Assembly: GCA_002869925.2 (NCBI GenBank)
Contig: NEWT02000032.1
Span: 908-64,907, forward strand
Origin: Nitrospira sp. CG24A
GTDB taxonomy: Bacteria; Nitrospirota; Nitrospiria; Nitrospirales; Nitrospiraceae
Direction of reading: 5' to 3'
Length of the DNA stretch: 64,000 nucleotides
Part shown: one piece after another, positions 55,400 through 64,000 of the stretch
Layout: every line of letters begins with the position of its first letter
How positions within the stretch are numbered: position 1 is the first letter of the stretch
Notes under the pieces: model-generated
The model's database searches: none
Told to the model about the DNA's origin: nothing
What the model saw: only the letters and a program-made list of their open reading frames with translations
Position numbers and translations under genes: made by a program

Positions 55400-56106
55400 G
55401 CCGAATGATCCAACTCTTTGAGCTTATATCCCAGAGATTTGACCGACATGATCGCCTCGCTGAGCGAAGGGAGTTTCTGCTTAAGTCTTCGAATATGGAC
55501 GTCGACTGTCCGTGTGGTTCCGTAGTAATCGTACCCCCAGACGGAATTAAGGAGGACATCGCGTGTAAGAACTCTGCCGGGATTGCGCAACAGATGTTCA
55601 AGCAGGCCGAACTCTTTTGCCGTGAGGGGGATTTCTAGTTTTTTTACAGTGACTTCGTGTCGTGCGAGATCCATGACGAGATCGCCATAGCGATAGTGAG
55701 CCGGGCTATCGTCCGGTTTCCGTTCGAGCCGTCGAAAGAGTGCCTTGATTCGGGCAACCAGGGTTTTGGGGCTGAATGGTTTGATGACGTAGTCGTCGGC
55801 TCCTAGTTCTAGACCGATGATGGTGTCCGATTCCTCGGCTTTGGCGGTCAACATGATGATGGGGAGCCTCGCGGTTTCTGGAGCCGATCGAAGGCGTGTG
55901 CAGACCTCGATGCCGTCGATTTCGGGCAACATCAAATCGAGGACGACCAAATCGGGTTTCTCCTGTTTCACCTGCCGGAGGCCTTCCATGCCGGTTTTGG
56001 CCAAGACGGTTCGAAAGCCTTCTTTCTCCAAATACAGTTTCACCAGTTGGAGGATGTCGTGCTCGTCTTCAACAATGAGGATCTTCTTGGTTGCAGGGAT
56101 TGGCAT
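55396..56106 (-). CDS. phoB: OmpR/PhoB-family response regulator
   Basis: The 236-residue regulator has a receiver domain ([18 protein letters not shown], phospho-acceptor Asp in [13 protein letters not shown], Lys in [14 protein letters not shown]) and a winged-helix DNA-binding domain ([20 protein letters not shown]). It is co-translated with phoR. The ATG at 56106 gives the usual PhoB length; the frame runs on upstream without need. No PhoB box could be identified before the phosphate genes. Confidence 0.9.
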   Translation of the reverse strand: MPIPATKKILIVEDEHDILQLVKLYLEKEGFRTVLAKTGMEGLRQVKQEKPDLVVLDLMLPEIDGIEVCTRLRSAPETARLPIIMLTAKAEESDTIIGLELGADDYVIKPFSPKTLVARIKALFRRLERKPDDSPAHYRYGDLVMDLARHEVTVKKLEIPLTAKEFGLLEHLLRNPGRVLTRDVLLNSVWGYDYYGTTRTVDVHIRRLKQKLPSLSEAIMSVKSLGYKLKELDHSA

Positions 56107-56284
56107 GGTCGGTGTTGTGAGCCTACGAGGGCGTAAGAACTCTGTCAAGCAAGGGGTGGAACAAGAAGCGCGGGCCAATTCAGTTGACGAGGCCCGCTGC
56201 TCTGACGTAAGGTGGATTTCGGCAATTCGAGAGTCGGCGGCAGGAGCGGAGCGCTCTACTGAGTTCAGGGAGAAGGAGACGGCT

Positions 56285-57247
56285 ATGAAGATCTATCTCG
56301 CCAATCCACGAGGGTTTTGCGCCGGGGTTGACCGGGCCATTGATATCGTTGATCTCTCACTGAAAAAGTATGGGGCGCCCATCTATGTCCGGCATGAAAT
56401 CGTCCATAGCCGTCATGTTGTGAACTCGCTCCGCACCAAGGGCGCCGTATTTGTCGAGGAGCTGGGAGAAGTGCCGGAAGGTTCGGTCGTGATCTTCAGC
56501 GCCCATGGGGTCGCCAAGTCGGTGTGGGACGAAGCGAATCGGCGGCGGTTGCATGTGATCGATGCCACCTGCCCATTAGTCATCAAAGTGCATAACGAGG
56601 TCAACCGCGACTATACGCAGGGGTATGATCTCATTCTGATCGGCCACGCCGGCCACCCCGAAGTGATCGGGACACTGGGACAGATCCCGGACAAGTTCCA
56701 CCTGGTATCCTCCGTCGCCGATGTCGAGAAGCTACAGGTCGATAACATCCACGACCTCTCCTATGTGACGCAAACGACCCTGAGTGTCGATGAGTGCCGG
56801 GATATCGTCGGCGCCCTTCATCAACGGTTTCCGCATATTAAAGGGCCACATCAGGAAGATATTTGTTACGCGACACAGAACCGCCAGAATGCAGTGAAAG
56901 AGCTCTCCAAGCTCGTGGACGTCATTCTCGTCATCGGTTCTCCAAATAGTTCTAACTCCAACCGCCTACGTGAGTTAGGAGAGCAGTGTGGAATCGCGTC
57001 TTATTTGATCGATGCCGCGTCCGACATCAATCCAACCTGGCTTGCGAACGTGCAGGCGGTTGGGATCACAGCCGGTGCTTCCGCGCCAGAAGTGTTGGTT
57101 GAGGAAGTGGTGACGTACCTCAAGACTTTTGGGGAGGCAGAGGTTCGTGATTTGACAGTGATCGAAGAAGACGTGGAGTTTCTTCTCCCGAAGGAATTAA
57201 TCAGTATTGAGTCTTCCAATAAATCCGCCGGAGCGCAGGTAGGATAG
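56285..57247 (+). CDS. ispH: 4-hydroxy-3-methylbut-2-enyl diphosphate reductase
   Basis: The 320-residue protein has the three [4Fe-4S] cysteines of IspH/LytB: Cys12 in [11 protein letters not shown], Cys96 in DATCPLV and Cys194 in [10 protein letters not shown]. It makes IPP and DMAPP as the last step of the MEP pathway. The start is the ATG at 56285, preceded by GGAGACGGCT; the open frame continues upstream into the phoB region, where it is not coding. It feeds the isoprenoid and hopanoid genes nearby. Confidence 0.95.
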   Translation: MKIYLANPRGFCAGVDRAIDIVDLSLKKYGAPIYVRHEIVHSRHVVNSLRTKGAVFVEELGEVPEGSVVIFSAHGVAKSVWDEANRRRLHVIDATCPLVIKVHNEVNRDYTQGYDLILIGHAGHPEVIGTLGQIPDKFHLVSSVADVEKLQVDNIHDLSYVTQTTLSVDECRDIVGALHQRFPHIKGPHQEDICYATQNRQNAVKELSKLVDVILVIGSPNSSNSNRLRELGEQCGIASYLIDAASDINPTWLANVQAVGITAGASAPEVLVEEVVTYLKTFGEAEVRDLTVIEEDVEFLLPKELISIESSNKSAGAQVG

Positions 57248-57473
57248 CCACACTCTTCGCGATGCTCCAGCTCCCAAATGTAGTGGGCTCACCTCTTAAC
57301 TCCTACCACGGGCAGTGTTTTTCTTTGATTTCACGCACAACTCTGTGCTAAAAACCGAGCGATTTATTCATTCGCCCTCATACGCATGGCAGCTGTTGTG
57401 ATTGAGCAGACATCGCATCCTGCCCTCTGTCCCACGGCACGGCTTGAATGGGGTCGTGTGAGGAGAAACGTTC

Positions 57474-57539
57474 ATGAATCAGGCGGGCGAAGCCCTTATG
57501 AGACAGATGCGTTACCAAAGGAGTGATCGATGTATTTAA
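57474..57539 (+). CDS. Possible 21-codon leader ORF overlapping the smc start
   Basis: A GAGGAGAAACGTTC site precedes an ATG encoding 21 residues (MNQAGEALMRQMRYQR and on), which stops 10 bases inside the smc reading frame. The overlap could couple translation of smc to this short leader. Evidence is only the good site and the overlap. Confidence 0.3.
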   Translation: MNQAGEALMRQMRYQRSDRCI

Positions 57540-60500
57540 AGTCCCTTGAAATGATGGGATTTAAGTCGTTCGCAGAAGCCCGGATCGAATTTCCTAACGG
57601 CGTGACGGCCATTGTGGGGCCAAACGGGAGTGGGAAAAGTAACGTCGTCGATGCAATTCTTTGGGTGCTTGGTGAGCAGAGCACAAAGTCTCTGCGCAGC
57701 GAGAAGATGGAAGATGTGATTTTTAACGGGACCGAAATGCGGAAGCCTCTCGGTTTGGCTGAAGTGTCGCTCGTGATCAGTGGGCTGGATCAGATCACGG
57801 TCGATCCATTGTCCGGTCTTTCAAGCCAGCTGGCGGAGTATCAAGAACTCATGATCACGCGCCGCCTCTATCGGAATGGCGACAGTGAATATCTCATCAA
57901 TAAGACGGTCTGCCGGTTGAAGGATGTCCGGAGCATCCTGTTGGATACCAGGGCCGGGACCAAAGGGCACACGGTTATCGCACAGGGACAAATCGATCAG
58001 ATACTGAACGCGTCACCACAAAACAGGCGGGAGTTGATCGAGGAGACCGCCGGCATTGTTCGTTACAAGAAGCAGAAAGGCGAAGCATTGCGGAAGTTGG
58101 AGGCGACCCAACAAAACCTTTCGCGGGTGCGGGATATCATTGCTGAAGTGAAAAAGCAGTTGAATGCTCTCGAGCGCCAAGCGCGGCAAGCGCGGTCGTA
58201 TCAGACATTGCACCAAGAAGCGAAGTCGCTGGAGATTCAGTTGCTGGCGAACGAATATCGTGTCCTCCGAACCACGATCCAGGATGTGGAGTCGGAATTA
58301 CAGACATTGGAAGCGCAGGAGTTTGAGCAGTCCGCCGAGCTGGCGCGTCTGAATGCCGAACTTGAACGGATCAAGCTCGCGATGACCATTGCGAATGAGG
58401 CGATCGGGGAACGGCGTGAGGAATTGTCAAAGGCGGAACAGCAACAGGCTCGGGCGCTGACGGCCGCAGAGATTGAACGGAATCGCGGTGAACTCTATGT
58501 GCAGCAGCGTGGTCAGGGCAGAGAAGAGCTTGAGCGTCTCACCATGGAACAGCAGCAGGCTGCGGCGGAGGCGGCGGCCCTTGAAGAGACACTGGCCACG
58601 CTCGATCGTGAGTGTGTGGAGCGAGAGCAGGTGTTTACGGAACTCGATCGGGAGATGAAGGAGCTGGTCCAGCAAAGAGTTGCGGCGTTAGCTGAGGAAG
58701 AACGAGGGCGCCGGGATGTTCTGAATCTGGCGGTACTGGTCGGGAATACTGAACAGACGTTGGTGCAATTGGCTGCTCGGATCCAAGAGGCGGCGGCTCG
58801 TGAAGATCGGCTTGTTCGTGAGCGAGAGGACGTTCGCCTGCAACATCTCGCGGCAACGGACAAACGTCAGGGACTCCAGCAGGCCTGTCATGAGGCAGAG
58901 CAATCGGTCGTAGATCTGCGTCGGCAACAGCAGGGAGTGGAGGAAGAGCGCGGGCGTGTGTCGGCTGAGCTAGCCGAAGTCGATCGATCGGTATTTCGCC
59001 AGTCGGAAGAGCTGGCCGCGGTGGACTCTCATCTTCGAGCGCTGCAGGGTGTGCTGCAGGAAGACATGGGGTATGGGCGGCGCGGTGATGAAGAATCGAC
59101 GGCGCTCAAAGCCTGTGCTGGGGTTCGCGAGGCCATTGCCGAGTGGTTGGTTGTGCCTCCCGGATGGGACCGTGCTGTGGAAGCGATCTTGGGTGAGCGG
59201 GTCAGGGGATGGTTCGTCGATGATCCCACTGCGGCGTGCGAGGCGGTTGAATTTCTCAAAGAGAAAGATCTCGGTCGCGGCATGTTCATCCCGCAGCAAC
59301 CTCGCTGGACCGCGTGTCCTACGGCCTCTCGTTCCTGGTGGCCTGCGATGGAGGGCCAGCCTGGCGTGGTTGGATGTGCAGTCGATTTGATTGCTGTAGA
59401 CGGCGCGCGTGAAGCGGCCCGAGACTATCTCTTCGACCGAATGGTGTTTGTCGAGACCCTCAAGGACGCGACCGTATTGTGGGAGCAACAGGCTTGCGCG
59501 ACGTCCGATGGGCCTCTCTTCGTGACACGTGCGGGAGAAATTTTGGATGCAGCCGGGGTGATCATCGGTGGTCAGGCCAGTGCAACGGGGGGGCTGCTGC
59601 AGCGGCGTCGAGAGGTCCTTCAGCTGGATTCCCAGCGGATCTCTTTGACGTCCGCGATTGAAGAACGCAAGCAGAGACAGGAACAGTTGCAGGCGCAAGG
59701 ACAGGAATTGCGTGAACAGAGCCGGCAACTCGGGGAGTCGTTGCGTGAGGCTGAAATGCAGGGGCTCTCACTACGGAAAGACGAAGCCGGACTTCAGCAT
59801 GTGCAGGGAGAGCTGACCGTGCGGATTGAGACATTGATGAACGATACGCAACGGGGTTCAGCGGATGGGCAGCGCCTTGAGCAAGAAGCGCGCTCTGTCG
59901 ACGCGCAACTTGCACAGTGGAGGGCGGAGAAGTTCGGTCAGGAAGCCGGGCTGAGCCAAGTACGCGAGCGAGTCGCGCACATCGATCACGGGATGCAGGG
60001 GCTGCAGCAGCGATTCACAGAAGCACAATTGGCGGCGCAGGACACACGGACAACCCGTGAGCATCGCCATCGTGATCTTCAGCGGATTCAGCAACAGCAG
60101 CACGATGGGACGACGCGCATTGACACGTTGACGCAGCATGTCGAAGGGCTCACGGCCTCGATCGAACAGAGCCGTGTCGAACGTGAGGATCAAGAGGCCC
60201 GTTGTCGGGAGTTCGGTGAATCGGCAGTCCGGATAAAAGCTCAACTGGTCGAACTGCAAGAGGAACAGGCGCGGGATATGTCGGCAGCGCACCAAGTTGA
60301 TATCCGGCTGGAGGAGGTGCGTCGCACGGTGTCTTCTCTTCGTGAATCCCGCATGACGGTAGAGGTCAAGAAGGCGGAACTTCGGGTGCAATTGGGAACG
60401 GTCGAATCGACGCTCGTGGGAACGTACCAGGTGGATCTTGCGACGCTGTCGGATGCACCAGTTGTAGAGGAGGCATCCGCTCTTGGGCAGGAGCCGATCA

Positions 60501-61207
60501 CAGCATTGCCGCCGGCGGTCGATGAGGTGGCGTTACGGGCACAGCTTCAGAAAGTTCGGGAGAAACTCGATCGCTTGGGGCCGATCAATTTGGCCGCTAT
60601 TCACGAACACCAAGAGTTGGATGAACGGTATCGATTCTTGACGACGCAGGAACTAGACCTGTCCACATCGATCGGCTCACTCAAAGAAATCATTCAGCGT
60701 ATCAACCGCACCACGAAAGACATGTTTACCGATACCTTTGCCGAACTCCAGCAGAAGTTCAGTGAGGTATTTGTGAAGTTCTTCCCGGGTGGCCGGGCCG
60801 AACTTCAACTGGTCGAGGCGCAAGTGGATGAAACGGTAGAAGGCAGTGGACCGCAGGAACCAGGAGTCGATATCGTGGTGCAGCCACCGGGTAAGCGTTT
60901 GAAGAGTATCACCATGCTGTCGGGCGGTGAGAAAACGTTGACGGCTATGGCGTTGCTCTTTGCGAGCTTTTTAATCAGACCGACGCCGTTTTGTATTCTT
61001 GACGAAATCGACGCGCCGCTGGACGAAGAGAATATCGGACGTTTCACCAGCGTGTTGCGTGAACTGTCCGAGGGTGCGCAGTTTATGGTGATCACTCACA
61101 GTAAGAAGACCATGGCCATTGCAGATTCGTTGTTTGGCGTCACCATGGAAGAGCCCGGCATCTCAAAAATCCTTTCAGTAAGACTGGGGAACTTGCAGCC
61201 GGCCTAA
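57530..61207 (+). CDS. smc: Chromosome segregation protein SMC
   Basis: The 1225-residue protein has the Walker A motif VGPNGSGKSN at residues 29-38. Two long coiled-coil arms surround a hinge domain at about 500-660 (GVREAIAEWLVVPPGWDRAV ... GGQASATGGLLQRRRE), and the ABC head carries TMLSGGEKTLTAMALLFASF and FCILDEIDAPLDEENI. It is the bacterial condensin that compacts and separates chromosomes with ScpA and ScpB, which are not in the window. AAAGGAGTGATCG before the ATG is a good ribosome-binding site. The length is normal for SMC. Confidence 0.96.
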   Translation: MYLKSLEMMGFKSFAEARIEFPNGVTAIVGPNGSGKSNVVDAILWVLGEQSTKSLRSEKMEDVIFNGTEMRKPLGLAEVSLVISGLDQITVDPLSGLSSQLAEYQELMITRRLYRNGDSEYLINKTVCRLKDVRSILLDTRAGTKGHTVIAQGQIDQILNASPQNRRELIEETAGIVRYKKQKGEALRKLEATQQNLSRVRDIIAEVKKQLNALERQARQARSYQTLHQEAKSLEIQLLANEYRVLRTTIQDVESELQTLEAQEFEQSAELARLNAELERIKLAMTIANEAIGERREELSKAEQQQARALTAAEIERNRGELYVQQRGQGREELERLTMEQQQAAAEAAALEETLATLDRECVEREQVFTELDREMKELVQQRVAALAEEERGRRDVLNLAVLVGNTEQTLVQLAARIQEAAAREDRLVREREDVRLQHLAATDKRQGLQQACHEAEQSVVDLRRQQQGVEEERGRVSAELAEVDRSVFRQSEELAAVDSHLRALQGVLQEDMGYGRRGDEESTALKACAGVREAIAEWLVVPPGWDRAVEAILGERVRGWFVDDPTAACEAVEFLKEKDLGRGMFIPQQPRWTACPTASRSWWPAMEGQPGVVGCAVDLIAVDGAREAARDYLFDRMVFVETLKDATVLWEQQACATSDGPLFVTRAGEILDAAGVIIGGQASATGGLLQRRREVLQLDSQRISLTSAIEERKQRQEQLQAQGQELREQSRQLGESLREAEMQGLSLRKDEAGLQHVQGELTVRIETLMNDTQRGSADGQRLEQEARSVDAQLAQWRAEKFGQEAGLSQVRERVAHIDHGMQGLQQRFTEAQLAAQDTRTTREHRHRDLQRIQQQQHDGTTRIDTLTQHVEGLTASIEQSRVEREDQEARCREFGESAVRIKAQLVELQEEQARDMSAAHQVDIRLEEVRRTVSSLRESRMTVEVKKAELRVQLGTVESTLVGTYQVDLATLSDAPVVEEASALGQEPITALPPAVDEVALRAQLQKVREKLDRLGPINLAAIHEHQELDERYRFLTTQELDLSTSIGSLKEIIQRINRTTKDMFTDTFAELQQKFSEVFVKFFPGGRAELQLVEAQVDETVEGSGPQEPGVDIVVQPPGKRLKSITMLSGGEKTLTAMALLFASFLIRPTPFCILDEIDAPLDEENIGRFTSVLRELSEGAQFMVITHSKKTMAIADSLFGVTMEEPGISKILSVRLGNLQPA

Positions 61208-61413
61208 GGAGGCTGGACTGGATAAAACATCCGTACTTCAGAGGACTTCCGCGTTTCGATTTCTTGACCTTCGAGTCACGTGTCTGCTATATAGCCCAAG
61301 ATAGGCTGATCTACGGGTGTGCCAATTGTAGTTCAAGCTATATGTTAAATGGGGGCAAGGCGAGTCACCCGCATTGTCCTAATTCCACCAACAGTATTCG
61401 ACAGACCGATACA

Positions 61414-63591
61414 ATGAAGCTGATTCGAGCGCTTCTGGATCGTCTCTCAGAGAACTTCGTCGTCTCCGTTTCGGAGAAGCTAGAGCTTGCGACGGAACCG
61501 TCCAACAATCCGCCGTTGCGTCTAGTGTCGGACAAGGCCTTGCTTTCGGCGTCAGCGGACACGGTGACCCGTCGCTCTCCCGGCCATTCGATCAGTCAGG
61601 TGGATGCGCTTGACGACGCAGTCAGGCGCAGTCAGGCCTGGTTTGTCTCCAGACAGGATGCCTCAGAGGGGTACTGGGTTGCAGAGCTTGAGGCGGATAC
61701 CACGCTGACCGCTGAGTACCTCATGCTCCGCCGATTTCTCAATCGGGTTGATCCTGAGCGAGAACGTAAGGCGGTGAGCTATCTCCGTGCCATGCAATTG
61801 CCCGATGGCGGGTGGCCGATTTTCTACGGTGGACCGTCGGAGATTAGTGCCTCCGTCAAAACCTATTTTGCGCTGAAATTGAGCGGCGTGTCTGCCGATG
61901 AGCCTTGGATGCTTCGCGCTCGTGATCGTATCTTGGCGATGGGCGGTGTCGTGTGCGCCAATGTGTTCACCAAGATCACCTTGGCATTGTTTGATCAGTA
62001 CGACTGGAAGGGTGTGCCGAGCATGCCGCCCGAGATCATGCTCCTGCCGAAGCGGTTTTATTTCAGCATCTATGCCATTTCCTATTGGTCTCGTGCCGTC
62101 CTGATCCCCTTGCTCGTGGTGTTTGCCAAGCAGCCGGTCTGCCGTATCCCACGGGAGCAGGGTATTGATGAGCTCTATCTCTCGCCCCGAGCGCAGATTC
62201 ATTATCGCGACGTGCCACCGTTCAACAAGGAACAACGATGGTTCACGCCGCATAATTTCTTTGTTCAACTGGACAGAATCTTGAAACTGTACGACCAGAT
62301 GCCTCTCAGTTGGTTGCGCGAAAAGGCGTTGGATGAGGCGGCCACGTGGATGTTGGAACACCTCAAAGGGAGCGGTGGGTTGGGGGCGATTTATCCGGCC
62401 ATGGCGAACTCGATCGTGGCCCTTCGTTGCCTCGGCTATGAGGTCGACGATCCATTGGTGCAGAAAGCGCTGCGTGAGATTGAATCGCTTGAAGTCTACG
62501 GCACGGCGTCGATTGACGATCAACAAGTCGAGACGTTGCATCTTCAGCCCTGCCACTCTCCCATCTGGGACACGGCGTTGCTGATGAATGCCCTGATTGA
62601 AACCGGGATGCCGCAGGACCATCCCTCGCTCCAGAAAGCAGGCGCGTACTTGCTCTCTCGTCAGACGACAACGGTTGGAGATTGGAAGTTTTCATCCCCC
62701 AATGCGAAGCCGGGAGGCTGGTATTTCCAGTTTGAGAATGAGTTTTACCCGGACGTAGATGATTCGGCCGTGGTATTGATGGCATTGTCGAAAGTTCGGA
62801 TAGGACAGACTCCCGAATCGCAAGCATCGATCCGGAGAGGGATGGACTGGGTGCTCGCGATGCAAGGCTCCGATGGTGGATGGGGCGCCTACGACAAGGA
62901 CAATAACCGTATTGTCTTCAACTATATTCCATTCGCTGATCACCATGCCTTACTCGATCCGAGTACGTCCGACCTGACCGGGCGGTGTCTCGAGATGCTG
63001 GCGGCGTTGGGCTATGATCAGACCCACCCAGCTGTGGGCCCGGCCCTCCGGTTCCTCAGGCGAGAGCAGGAAGCCGATGGGAGTTGGTACGGCCGTTGGG
63101 GCGTCAATTATATTTATGGCACCTGGTCTGTTCTCGCCGGTCTTCGCGCGATCGGCGTGGACCTCTCAGATTCCTCCATTCAGCGTGCAGTCGCCTGGCT
63201 TGAGTCGAAGCAAAATCCCGATGGCGGATGGGGTGAGTCGTGCTTGTCGTACGGTGACCCGGCGTGGAGCGGAAAAGGGGACAGTACGCCCTCTCAGACA
63301 GCCTGGGCTATCATGGGACTCATGTCGGCAGGGATGGCAGACGCCTTCAGTGTCGCTCGCGGCATCCAATATCTTCTCCGTCATCAAACCAAAGAGGGAT
63401 CGTGGGAAGAGGTGCGCCATACCGGCACCGGATTTCCTCGAGTGTTTTATCTCCGCTACCATTGGTATTGCCAATATTTTCCCTTATGGGCGTTGGCCAT
63501 GTATCGGAATCTACGGACACGCGGCACAATGCGGGCTGACGAAGTACGTCAACAAGTATTCGCGTCCGGGTGTCATCGAGCCGATCATTGA
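61414..63591 (+). CDS. shc: Squalene-hopene cyclase
   Basis: The 725-residue enzyme (from the ATG at 61414; the frame is open 50 codons further up) is a squalene-hopene cyclase. It has the catalytic DVDDSAV (DxDD) motif and several QW repeats (QLPDGGWPIFYGG, QGSDGGWGAYDKDNN, QEADGSWYGRWG, QNPDGGWGESC). It forms hopene from squalene in the membrane. It is followed 53 bases later by hpnG, forming a hopanoid operon. The upstream 206 bases hold no gene. Confidence 0.95.
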   Translation: MKLIRALLDRLSENFVVSVSEKLELATEPSNNPPLRLVSDKALLSASADTVTRRSPGHSISQVDALDDAVRRSQAWFVSRQDASEGYWVAELEADTTLTAEYLMLRRFLNRVDPERERKAVSYLRAMQLPDGGWPIFYGGPSEISASVKTYFALKLSGVSADEPWMLRARDRILAMGGVVCANVFTKITLALFDQYDWKGVPSMPPEIMLLPKRFYFSIYAISYWSRAVLIPLLVVFAKQPVCRIPREQGIDELYLSPRAQIHYRDVPPFNKEQRWFTPHNFFVQLDRILKLYDQMPLSWLREKALDEAATWMLEHLKGSGGLGAIYPAMANSIVALRCLGYEVDDPLVQKALREIESLEVYGTASIDDQQVETLHLQPCHSPIWDTALLMNALIETGMPQDHPSLQKAGAYLLSRQTTTVGDWKFSSPNAKPGGWYFQFENEFYPDVDDSAVVLMALSKVRIGQTPESQASIRRGMDWVLAMQGSDGGWGAYDKDNNRIVFNYIPFADHHALLDPSTSDLTGRCLEMLAALGYDQTHPAVGPALRFLRREQEADGSWYGRWGVNYIYGTWSVLAGLRAIGVDLSDSSIQRAVAWLESKQNPDGGWGESCLSYGDPAWSGKGDSTPSQTAWAIMGLMSAGMADAFSVARGIQYLLRHQTKEGSWEEVRHTGTGFPRVFYLRYHWYCQYFPLWALAMYRNLRTRGTMRADEVRQQVFASGCHRADH

Positions 63592-63644
63592 ACCGTCCGC
63601 CGCCGTCGCCCATTGACGCGTGGCAACCTCCCTCAGGATCTTCG

Positions 63645-64000
63645 GTGAATCCCATCGCCATCTTTGCCGCAACGCACTGGGAACTCCAGGCTGTGCGGCG
63701 TGGGCTTGCAATGGATCGGGTTGAGACAATAGCCGGAGTTCGTTGCCATATTGGACAGCGAGAGGATCGCACCTATTGGCTCATTCAAACCGGCGTCGGC
63801 CCAACGGCGGCCCGCTCGGTCGCAGAACGGGTGTTGACGGCACAGCCCATGTCGCTGATCATGTCCACAGGCTTTGCCTGCGCGCTTGTTCCGGCTCAGG
63901 TGGGAGACCTCATTGTCGGCACATCGGTGTCTTCCGTGCATGAGGAGAGAGGCTGGATGATGGGAAGCGATTGTGTGCTCTGCGATGAGACTGTACGCGC
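63645..64000 (+). CDS. hpnG: HpnG-like hopanoid nucleoside phosphorylase, cut by the window end
   Basis: The first 118 codons start at GTG 63645 with AGGA seven bases upstream. The product reads NPIAIFAATHWELQAVRRGL, WLIQTGVGPTAARSVAERVL and STGFACALVPAQVGDLIVGT, the nucleoside-phosphorylase fold of HpnG. HpnG removes adenine from adenosylhopane to give ribosylhopane, directly after HpnH. The gene runs off the window. HpnH, the enzyme that supplies its substrate, is present only as the broken fragment at base 1. Confidence 0.85.
   Translation, partial: MNPIAIFAATHWELQAVRRGLAMDRVETIAGVRCHIGQREDRTYWLIQTGVGPTAARSVAERVLTAQPMSLIMSTGFACALVPAQVGDLIVGTSVSSVHEERGWMMGSDCVLCDETVR

Overview
The window reads as chromosome of a Nitrospira-like bacterium (nitrite oxidiser or close relative). 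The main evidence is one long plus-strand block for the reductive TCA cycle with a two-subunit, Chlorobium-type ATP-citrate lyase. Hopanoid genes, periplasmic c-type cytochromes and a moderate GC content fit this. The assignment is inferred from gene content; no rRNA or marker search was possible.

Layout. 1-6.7 kb: a truncated hopanoid radical-SAM gene (hpnH) is joined out of frame to three GC-rich tail/baseplate-like genes, which end at a gene start cut after six codons. 6.8-8.5 kb: two toxin-antitoxin pairs. 8.6-10.9 kb: an astacin-like protease, then a frameshifted amidase and a scrap of a YHS-like domain. 10.9-24.8 kb: the rTCA block aclB-aclA-acn-icd-(FeS fumarate reductase)-frdA-sucC-[two small genes]-sucD, with a promoter in front, hairpin elements in several gaps and a terminator behind. 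25-33 kb: a B12-binding-type radical SAM enzyme, a VIT1/CCC1 transporter with a tiny Cys-rich membrane protein, an indoleamine-dioxygenase-like gene beside a decayed kynurenine-formamidase-like gene, a DUF6502/DUF5666 couple and a lipoprotein. 33.3-35.7 kb: a three-gene cytochrome operon (NapC/NrfH-type tetraheme protein, monoheme cytochrome c, and a fused monoheme cytochrome-porin resembling Cyc2). 36-37.3 kb: a nested tandem-repeat array and an IS5-type transposase remnant. 37.5-39.5 kb: a ZorA/ZorB-like motor pair with no Zorya effector beside it. 39.8-43.3 kb: small unknown genes, a VapBC pair, and a duplicated antitoxin segment flanking a broken lepB. 43.6-46.1 kb: ahcY and metK. 46.3-48 kb: a TlpA-like thioredoxin and CcdA. 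48-57.2 kb: a geranylgeranyl-reductase-family flavoprotein, a BamD-like lipoprotein, fabH, a DUF47/PiT phosphate uptake pair, phoR/phoB and ispH. 57.5-64 kb: smc, squalene-hopene cyclase and the start of hpnG.

How they work together. The rTCA block fixes CO2 into acetyl-CoA. TlpA and CcdA would supply reductant for cytochrome c maturation, which the 33-36 kb cytochromes need. ispH, the geranylgeranyl-reductase-like protein, shc and hpnG/hpnH belong to isoprenoid and hopanoid membrane chemistry. DUF47/PiT with PhoBR forms a phosphate module. AhcY and MetK serve the SAM cycle used by the radical SAM enzymes.

The least expected items are the cytochrome-porin operon, the orphan ZorAB-like pair, the roughly 195-bp tandem array, the tiny Cys-rich protein before the VIT gene, the IDO/formamidase relic, and the hpnH/baseplate junction, which may be an assembly chimera.
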